Below are positions 55,109 to 64,000 of a DNA stretch of 64,000 bases, in pieces (position 1 is the stretch's first letter; each line of letters opens with the position of its first letter). A program made the translations under genes and the position numbers. The stretch covers positions 744,001 to 808,000 of the forward strand of contig JAKUHH010000201.1 of the NCBI GenBank assembly GCA_022701365.1, given 5' to 3'. The notes below the pieces were generated by a model. That model did not search any database and had not been told where the DNA came from. It saw only the letters and a program-made list of their open reading frames with translations. The DNA comes from Mycocentrospora acerina. Its lineage: Eukaryota > Ascomycota > Dothideomycetes > Pleosporales.

Positions 55109-58100
55109 CTACACTCGTCGACGTTTGGGTGGAACTGGCAAATCATCCGGGATTTCCCATTGATCCAACAACGCTTTCATACATGCGGCGGCAGTGCCTG
55201 CCGCATACTCTTGCCAAATTTTATCCTTGTGACTATCCGCATAGTCGCAAACACCCTTAATAACAATAGTAGGTATGCTATCCCACACTCCAGCTCCTTC
55301 CATCTCAAACCCTATCACCTGTTCTTGCGAAGCTATTCTATCTCGGTCTAATCCTGACTTCATAACAGTGTCGCCAGACGCAATACAACCAAAGTGTACT
55401 GAGGGACTTAAAGCGATATTCGCACTATCTGTTAGTGTATCCACTTGTCTCTCGTCAGGATCAACATTGCTTTTAGGTTGCTGACGTTGTACTTGCTTTG
55501 CATCATCGCAGCCAAGCTCAACACATGTCGCCTTAATTGCAGTATAGCAAGTAGTTTCATCCATACACGCAGCACAATTTTCCGAGGGCTGATGCTTGTG
55601 AAGATAATCTGGTGCGTAAAGCCTGTCCTTGTTTATACCTGGGTATCTCAGATTCTCAAAGCCTGGGGTCGTGCGGATTTTCTGGAAGTATCTCGAAATA
55701 TCTTTAGTTAGACCTTCTCGGACTTTTTTGCCCTGCAAAAAATTTAAGAATGACCGAATTTCGTTGTTTTGTCGGCCAAGATTGTCATTCAAAGCGTCTT
55801 TTTTCAGGAAGGATGTAGGGTACTTTCGCCCGAAATCAAACTGTACAATCCCAGTACTAACAATCACATCTCCGAGCAGTATTTCGTGTTGAGATGTTCT
55901 TTCGTCTTCTAAATTTCTGGTAGGTACTCCTCCACAGATACCTACGACCAGGCCAAGCTTAATGCCAGGGAAGCTATGAAGTAGATCGCGTGAGACACGT
56001 GCCGCCTCCACCTTACCTATGCTAGGCATATGCACTAAAACCACATTGTGATCGCTGATTCGGCCCGTAGTATAGAAGTTAGCATCGTTAGAAGCCTTTG
56101 AGTATCCCTTGCCTTTGCCTCTCCAGACATCATCAAAAAGAGCTTCAACCGCATCAGACTCTTTAGGCAAGGCACAGATCAAGGCGATCTCGAACTGCCG
56201 ACGATCTTGAGGGTGAGGACGTTTCAAATTTTTGACAGCAATATCCGTGGAAGTGATGCATGAGCTATGTGTGTGCGTTCCAGGTCGTGTGGTATTCTGC
56301 TGCTTGCTAGAAGATTTTTCTGATGATCGTTCAGAAGAAGATAGATCTGTCATTCCACTGCCGGTTTCAGTCGTTGATAAGCTCTGGCTTGATCCAATAC
56401 CACTGTCGTTAGATTGATATCCAGGCTTTTTGGTCAACAAAGGTGGCTCCCCAGCAATTGGATCTCCAGTATCACGCCAGTGCCACTTATTGCTTACGCT
56501 GTACCCAAAGACTACAGCGCCTTGGTCGTCCAGTCGGACTTGTTCTCTTTTAGGAATTTGTTCGTAGAGCTTTAAGGGTAGGAGTACTTGCACAAGATCT
56601 GAATGCTTCTTACGAGGATCCGCCACGCATAGACATACGTCAAAAGTACCAACTGGACTATACCACATTGTGTTGTTGTTTAGTATAAAGGGACTGCCCT
56701 CTGATCTTCCAGCATTGTCCATGATTTTTTTAATATCAGAATTTAACGCTCCTAGGTAAAATAGATTCTTTGGCAATCGAGCCCAGTATTCGCATGAGTG
56801 ATATGGGCGAGCTGGTTGGATAAGCTCACCGAATCCGCTTCCGAACAACGTGACTGCATGGATAGATCTGGTAAAATCAATCCAACTCCTACCAATAGGA
56901 GGAATGGTAGTAACGTGGAGAAGAAGAGAATCTTCTCTTGAGGCCAAGCCTTTAAATTCCCATCCTTTAAGGAGCTCGCGCGGTTTAGGCTTTGTGTCAA
57001 CACGCTCGTTAATAAATTGTTGATAAGCTATTAGCTTCTCTACGGCACCAGAAAAAATCTCAATTCGATCTTCCATAATGATAAAATGTCTTCTTTCAGT
57101 CTCATATCCTGTTTGGCTTTCTGTCTGTCTCGCCTCAACATTGGAAACCATACCCATTTTTGGAAAAATTTTGAGACGAAGGTTTGCGCTGTTAAAAAGC
57201 ACTTCACTGGCAGATGCAGCTGTGTGTGTCTTTTCGGCTTCCTGTAAATCCTCTGGTTTGAAAACAAGTTGAGAATTGACAATGCCTGTTCTGTCATATT
57301 CCAGAGAGGCACGTAGGATGTGGAGCAATGCGGTGGAGCCGTTGACTAACCAACCTCTCTTCTCTCCTACGTCCCACAGCACTAGATGTTTTTTAAATAT
57401 CCATTCCATTGTTTCAAATAGTGATTTATGCGAGACAAATCTTGAAAAATCTTTGTTACCAAGGTTGAACGCGGAGCCACCTGTGATAAACTTCCCTGTG
57501 GATATTGAGACGTCCTCTACAGCATAGTATTCTGAAGTCTGTAGAAGCTGAGGTCTACCTACAGCGTAATTTGCGTCTGCAGCACCTAAAGCAACAGGCA
57601 TTAGCAGAAATAATAACTATCAAGTCACTACATTGTTCTTACCAGCATGACTCTGTGCTCTAGAACACCAGCCAACAACATGCCTAGCCTGTTCAAGATT
57701 AAGAGAATTAACATTATCTACGTATGAAACAGTGCTGTCAAGGTATGAAATATAATCCCTTTCTTTTTTGTGAAGAAAGTGCCAGAGAAACAGATCTCCA
57801 CTGCACTTTGTTAACGTTAGCATAGCTGAGTAGTTCTTCAGAAAAAGATTTCCGTTAAACACGTTTGCTCTCTGTGTTTGGACTAGAGCTGCCATTATGT
57901 TGAGTGGAACCTCAAGACCCGTGTCAAGCTCGGATCTGCGACGTATCGGATAGCCTTGAACTACGACTGGGTTTCTGAACAAACTGTGCCAGCATCGGCA
58001 GTCGGAGTATTCCCTTTCCTCTTCTTTTTCTATTTCCTGCACAACAAAATCGATCTTAACGCAAATTTCAGCACCAGAGGCTATCTCAAGCAGTTTGTGC

Positions 58101-61100
58101 GGATTAGCGAGGGGACCAATCTCTTTAATAAAAGGCACAGAGTAAGCGATCCCAAGCTCAAATGGCGAGCAGCAAAGAGCAGCTCCAAGCCATGCAAACT
58201 GCTCGCCAACTTCTGCAACAGAGTGCTCTGTCCCAAAAGCCTCTACTAAGAAATTTGATTTACAAATCCAGGCTGTAAGCTTAGTGCGATCAGGCATAGT
58301 GTCTAAGAGAACAGATTTAGAATAAAAATTAAGCATTTCTTAATTCACAAAAACTTACAGGTCTGCTGATGGCCAATCTTACTGCGTATTACACTTTTAA
58401 CTAGTGTCATAATATGCTTTCCAGTTGATGGCCATGTTTGGCATAGGTATTCTACACAAGTTAATGCTTGTGCATCCTTAGCAGTTCCAGTAAGAGTAAC
58501 AGCCATCTCAATTGCATTTGCTAGCTCACTGCTATATTTTTGCTCTTTAATGAAGATTAGCGGATCCCACTTAACTTGAAAAAGAATTTTCTGAACTTTT
58601 GCAGAGTGTCTTGTACTAATCTTGTCAGATGATGATGTAAAACGCAAGATCTCTAATCTAATTGCTCGCATAGAGTTTGGCTCTGTTTGAGCAAGCAGAA
58701 ACTCTCTGCGTAGACTAGCAAGAAGCCATTCGTACTCTGGAGTTTGAAGTATAAGATTCCGGTATGCAGAGAGCCCAGGCACGTTAACATCGCCATCCGT
58801 TTCTTTATCAATATCTTGAAAAGCCGATTCAATATTGCTTAGTTCGGTGGATCGCGGTACAAGGTTATCGATGTTGAAACGGTCTTCTAGGTCTCTCGCT
58901 TTTTGATCCCAATTGCTTGTGTTGTCATACTGCGGGCTCATCGAGTGTCTATCCCATAAGTCCATGATATCATTTAAGTGAAACTTATCGTTATCAGCAG
59001 ATGGAACATCGGGAAGACTACTGCTGGCTTTGATATGTTCGACAATGTCACTAAAAAAAAATAGAGGTATTCAGTATAGGGATGATAAAAGACAGAAGGT
59101 GCAAATTTCTCGATGCGGCCTGAGAATTGAAAACTTACTTTCGATTTCTATGGATAAAAACCATAACGTCACGATGTATCTGATTTTGTACTTCATGTCC
59201 TACTTTCAGTGCGAAGGCTCTGAGCAGTTCAGGTAAGATCTCATAAACGATTTTCATGTTTTGACCATCAAGTTGGTCAAAACCAATCTGGGCAAGTAAG
59301 CTCTCAGCAAATTCTGAGATATACCTTTGTTTGGTCGAAGCAGGGAAATTCGGTGCCTCTGAGTAAACCGTTTTGGTGTCATCTAAATCAGAATCGTTTT
59401 TACTCCATACATCTCCCAACGACTTGCTCTCTGTCGACGCGTATCCAGAATCAGCAGGCAGGTCAGGTTGTAGTGTCCCGAAATGATTTGGCTTGACGTT
59501 CCCCTCGGAATCTTGAGTATCCTCAGTTTCACCACATGGTTCAGCTCCGAAAAATTCCGGTTGAGTTCCGAGGTCGTCCAAATTCTGTTTTGTAAGAAGG
59601 TTGATGACGGATTTGTGTTGTCCCTCAACTGCATACGATTTCGGCGTTCGTCCACTGAAGTCTTTGAGGCTAGTGTTAACCTTTTCTGTGTCAAGTAGTA
59701 GTCGGATCACCGCCTCGTATCCATTTTGCGCTGCGAATGATAGCGGTGTCCGCCCTTCCTTGTCTTTCACGTCAACATCGACTTTATCTGTAGCAAGTAG
59801 TAGCTTGACTACATCTTGATGTCCATTGTTTGCTGCCCACAATAACGGTGTCCATCCTTTCTTATCGTTATCTCTTGTGTTAACATCGAAATTGCCTGTG
59901 TTGAGCACAAAAGCAGACATGGCCTCATTTCCAAGCTCTGCTAGATACGTGAGTACATTTCTTTGTTTAGAGAACGTGAAGTCCCGTCTAAAGTTTTTCT
60001 GGCTGTCATAGTCTTCCCAATACTGGGCATAGATCTCGTGAGAATGACTACCCATGAAATGCTTCTCAGAAACCGTTTCTACAATTGCCCGAACAGCCTC
60101 TTTACTCCCTGTCGCCATAGCTGCGAAAAGAGGAGGCCCGTAACGCTCATCCTCTACTTCAATCCACGATTGAATAAACGAGCTAATTCTGAGAAGGTTT
60201 GACATGTTGCGCTCCGCAAGTATATAAACAAGGCTTACACTCTCTGTATGCCTGCGTACTTCATACTTCTCAAACAGGTTATCTAGGTTGACCCAGGAAG
60301 TAAGTGGGAAATTCTGCACAAATTCCTGTTGAGAGATACCAAATCCTTCTGCTACGTCTGCATGGCGTAACACGTTCTGTACAGCATATTCTAGAAAAGG
60401 AAATGCTGCTGCAGCTAAATCGCGCAAAGCTACACCCTCCTTTAATGGTGCTTTAGGATGAGTTCTAGGGGTGACTAGACGACTTAGGATTTCCTTACTT
60501 ATAAACAGTAGACAGCACTGCTTTAATTGTTCGTGACTCTGGCCTTGAAAGTTGTTGCTAAGTTTAGGCCAAATATTGCAAAGACTATCTCCTTTTATGA
60601 GAAAGTCTTGGACTGATTCGTGGATAAAACGTACTCTCTGTCGCTTAGAGGTTGTAATTTCAGCTAGTCCTTTTGAGGAGTTGAGAACAAATTGTTTAAC
60701 TACGTTCTCAGTAACCTTATGAGAATTCCAAGGAGGTACCTCATCGGGTTGGACTGCAGAAATGACAGCAAAGTACAACTGCTCTGGGCTTAGTGGCTGC
60801 TTCGCGAATAGTATACATTGAATGCACAGTAACAGCTCATGTCTGTTACGCGAGTCGCGTGTTAGGATGTCACGAAATAGTTCGTGTAGGTCACTAGGGA
60901 TTTCCTGGAGTCTCTTTTGAAGCATGTTAATGCGGCCGCTGTCGTGTTCGTTGTTTAGAATACCAACAACAAGTACAACCCACATGAAAATTCCTGAAGC
61001 CTTTTCTTGAAGTTCTTTTCGGATCTGCTCAGCAGTCTTACTCTTCCCAATCTTCAGTTCGCTCTCTAAGTAGTTGGTGATATCTTGACTATGTCCTTCT

Positions 61101-63129
61101 TGCCCTTCTAATGTAAGATATAACCCCTTTTGAATTGTGACGTGTGGGTAGTGCCTGCTTGAGAAACAAACTTGGAAGCAGATGCTAGATGACACAGCTC
61201 GCTCACCAACATCTTCAAAGAATTGTACCATATCTCGGATCTGCTGCTCATCGCATTCATCCAGAGCGTCAATGAAACAGATTACTGGCTGTTTCTCAGA
61301 CTTTAAAATAGCTTCTTCCAGCAACTCTTTCAGCGATTCTACGCTCCACTGATACGCTTCGGTTATGTCCTGCATTGCGTGCCGGAGCGAGTTGAAAACG
61401 CAGTCGAGCGCCGGAATCGCTTTGAGGATTTGCAGTAACAGTGAACGATACATCCCAATTGTAGACTTTTCTATATCCTCGCCTCGAGCGTTGAAGAAGA
61501 ACGAAATTACAACCTTTTCCTTCATTCTGCTCTGGGCGTTTTGAACGGCAAACTTCATTGTTGTTGATTTCCCAGTTCCAGGCTTCCCCTTAATCCATAA
61601 AACCCCGTGATGTTCAGCCAATTTGGCTGTATCAAGCCAGTCTACATACTCAGATTTGCGCAGCAGCCATTTGCATGTTTTCTTGTGGGCAGCTTTGATG
61701 TACATCTGGCGCGCGTCGATCTGATCAAATTGCAAAGAGTCCAACAGGTTGCTTCGTTGCTCTTCGGTTAGTGGTGATTGGCTTCGTTCTTGTTTATGAT
61801 CAAGTGCTAAGTGAATAAAGTTAGTTTCTAGTTGAAAAAATTGTCTTCAACGTACGTGTAAGAAATTGGTGACTTTTAAGAGTTAGCAAAAGAGATCTCA
61901 AATATTAGTTTTCAAGTTCATGCACTTTACTCACTCATCGAAAATTCTCTCCATGCTATCAGAGGGACCAACTTCCATGTACTTGGTAGGAGGGCTTGCA
62001 GGAAACGGAGAGGCACGTTCTGTTGCAGCGTTAGTGCTAACGAAATACTAAGCGCAAGTCAATTACCGCACTTACTATATGCCCCTGGAATCGATTCTTC
62101 TATCGTGAATAACTTCGTTACATCTGTCGGCGGGATGACGGAAAGCAACTCCTTTGCATAAGCTGCTGCCGTTCCCGCTGCGTATGCCTTCCACCTCTTG
62201 TTCTTGTGTGAATCTGCGTAGTCGCAGATGCCGCGGATAACAAGGCAGGGGAAGCTGTTTATCAAGCCTGTTGCCTCCATTTCGAAGCAGAGTACCCCAC
62301 CGAGGTCAGCACTGACTTCATCCCTTTGAGCAGCATCTCTCATCACTTGACTTCCAGATGCAATTGAGCCGTAGTGCACTAGCACTTCCTCATCACTTTT
62401 TCGTGGTAGCCGTGCCTGTTGTCTATCGGTGCGACACTGTCCGCACGTCTGCCTCGCTTCATGATTATACGTTGCTTCGAAGAGGACATCGGGCCCCGCT
62501 TCATGATTATGCGTTGCTTCGAAGAGGACATCAGGCCCCGCTTCATGATTATACGTTGCTTCGAAGAGGACATCGGGCCCCGCGTTGTCGCGCTGGAAGG
62601 CGGGAATGTGGCTGAGCTTAGAAAAATATTCAAGTAGTTTAGATCTCCCTCTTGTATAATTGGCCTGCACTTTCGTGACAGCGTTGAGCAGAATTGTTGG
62701 CGGAGCGTTGAGGGATCCTGTTCGCTCGAATCCGCTCGGCGTAGCCTTCCCGAAGTCATACTGTATCACTCCTCCGTGCACGTTGTGCGGCTTGCTAACC
62801 ACCACATCCCCGAGCCGAATATCTACTCCTTCGTTTGGAACGCCTCCTCCGATGCCTACCATCAGACCAAACCGAGTTGATGTGAATGCCGACTTCATCT
62901 GAACAGCAACTGCTGCAGCCGAGTTTGTGCCTGTTTGGCCCGAAGGCAGACAGGCGATCACCACGTTGTGTTCGCCGACTCGTCCGCACGTGTAGATGTT
63001 CGAGTCGTGTGCTTCAGATTGGGGAGCCTTGTGCTCCTCGTCGAGCATCTCCTCGGCAGCCGCCAACTCAACGGGGAGTGCGCACACCCATCCTATTGTG
63101 TACTCTTCGCGGCGCAGTTGGCGCGACAT
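55109..63129 (-). CDS. PNP_UDP - NACHT - ankyrin - (unknown) - PNP_UDP giant NLR-like protein
   Basis: Complement of join 55109..57585, 57643..58302, 58359..59050, 59139..61806, 61856..61872, 61935..62019, 62076..63129 gives 2,550 aa in one frame. Residues 10-338 are a PNP_UDP phosphorylase domain (TIGWVCALPVELAAAEEML, GIGGGVP, CFEMEATG, ICDYADSHKN) with a 3x14-residue tandem repeat at 184-225. Residues 459-467 are Walker A (GKPGTGKST) and 563-569 Walker B (FIDALDE) of a NACHT NTPase. About 1035-1125 are three ankyrin repeats (GWTPLLWAANNGHQDVVKLL). Then comes a long region without named domains. About 2185-2535 is a second PNP_UDP domain (GFEMEGAGVW, GVCDYADSHKD), ending in PPKRRRV. Fungal NLRs of this kind are thought to sense non-self and act through the PNP domain. 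Confidence 0.85.
61856..61872 (-). other. 17-nt microexon of the NLR-like gene
   Basis: Needed to keep the frame between 61935 and 61806. It is flanked by AAAAG acceptor (branch GCTAAC) and GTACGT donor and adds about five codons. Confidence 0.65.
62455..62580. repeat. three 42-bp direct repeats in the first PNP domain
   Basis: Units 62455-62496, 62497-62538 and 62539-62580 differ at only two positions in total. Each codes 14 residues (AGPDVLFEATYNHE on the minus strand), so copy-number change keeps the frame. Confidence 0.95.
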
Positions 63130-64000
63130 TCGGAGGCGTTACGAAGGGCATCCGAGGGAAGGAGTTGTTTGCCTTTGAAAAGGTCTATACTAGCAGGTAG
63201 CAAGAAATAAACAAGAATCTACTATTTCTGGCGGCGATATTTGCTGTCTTTCAGCCTTGCCTGCTATTTCCCGAGTTAAGCTGAATCGAGCTGAGCGGGG
63301 CTGAGCTGAGCTATGACTATCCCAATAGGCGCAGCCGTAAGCGCTGCCTGTACGAAAGAGCTGGTTTCTTTTGTTGAACATCACAGGCTAACACAGTGGA
63401 CACATGCCTTTAGTGCAAAGGGTCTGCAGCAAATCTGTGTTTCAACCTTTGCACACAGTGTATAATCCGATTCGCCCAGAAGTTCTCTGTGTTTCGGTCA
63501 TTCCAGGTGCACTATGTTTAGCGAGACCTTACTTGTTTGCAGCAATAGACACGAGCTTCTTCGTATCTCCAGCCGCACTAACAGCACCGTGCTCTGGCCA
63601 GGCACACAGATAGATATAGCCCCCAGAGCCCCACCGGGTCACATCTGATCAGAGCAGGCTATAACTCTATTCAACTATCCCTGTTCTTTGATTCAGACCG
63701 CAGTACGTGTACCTCGTTAAATACTAAAGATGCCCGAGTTTTCCGTTTTGCAGTCCTGTAAGTTGTGACTACGCTTTCTCAAAACTTTTAACTGAACAAT
63801 GCAGCTGGAGAGGTTTGGGAGCTCAAGACTAAGCCACTAGATCAATGTCTTGATGTACAGTGACTTTTCATTTAAAAAGTGTCTCAACTAAAAAAATTAA
63901 CAGAATCCTAAGGCCCCAAAGCTACAATATATGTCACTGCGCCTAACTAGGAGTCAGTTGAATAACACTAATAAAAACTCAGATTTCAACAAAAAGACGT
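63130..64000. other. upstream region of the NLR-like gene
   Basis: 871 bases to the window end. It should hold the promoter. A GAGCTGAGC-type short repeat lies near 63288-63311. No gene is supported. Confidence 0.4.

Noticed and set aside
62455..62580. CRISPR-like array
   Set aside because: The repeats are directly adjacent with no spacers, in a coding frame of a eukaryotic gene.
55109..63129. Reading the region as four separate genes (PNP, NACHT-ankyrin, two hypothetical genes and PNP)
   Set aside because: No start codon or promoter-like gap separates them, each junction has matching donor and acceptor, and the phases agree over all seven exons.
63404..63613. 69-codon plus-strand frame upstream of the NLR-like gene
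   Set aside because: Short, with no recognisable motif and no context.
1..64000. tRNA or rRNA genes
   Set aside because: I looked for T-loop (GGTTCGAATC-like) sequences with pairing arms and found none that fold convincingly; a tRNAscan run would be decisive.

Overview
The window looks like nuclear DNA of a filamentous ascomycete, probably a Dothideomycete; that class is an inference from gene style only. Supporting signs are short GT..AG introns (about 48-160 nt) with CTAAC-like branch sites, pyrimidine-rich leaders, a Zn2Cys6 regulator, HET-like and NACHT proteins, and a transposon degraded in a RIP-like way (dense C-to-T / G-to-A change, no open frames).

Layout. Bases 1 to about 25,000 are GC-richer, gene-dense and mostly housekeeping: exonuclease 1 (EXO1), a small basic/acidic protein, an FHA-RS splicing-type protein (SNIP1/Pml1-like), a large coiled-coil protein, GRC3 and RPA34 in a head-to-head pair, an ApsB/Mto1-type microtubule-organising protein, a second coiled-coil protein and a RING-finger protein. 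Bases 25,475-28,286 are a dead TIR transposon of the TA-target-site type, carrying an intact solo LTR flanked by a GTTAG duplication. From about 28,700 the DNA is AT-richer and accessory: a Zn2Cys6 regulator followed by oxidoreductase/conjugation genes (SDR, FAD monooxygenase, GST, serine hydrolase, aldo-keto reductase), a lipocalin-like gene, two unrecognised genes and at least three gene fragments.

Bases 45,900-63,200 hold a group of genes resembling fungal non-self-recognition or innate-immunity genes: a HET-like protein, a TPR-ankyrin-TIR-like protein with a WCxxE motif, and a seven-exon gene whose spliced frame gives one 2,550-residue protein with the order PNP_UDP - NACHT - ankyrin - long uncharacterised region - PNP_UDP. 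A phytanoyl-CoA-dioxygenase-family gene lies between the HET-like and TIR-like genes.

Working together. GRC3 and RPA34 both serve rRNA synthesis and share a 181-bp promoter. The regulator and enzymes at 28.7-37.7 kb could form a small tailoring or detoxification group, but no PKS, NRPS or terpene synthase is present. The strongest candidate for a little-described system is the double-PNP NLR-like gene together with its TIR-like and HET-like neighbours. All exon joins were worked out by eye from splice signals and frame continuity.
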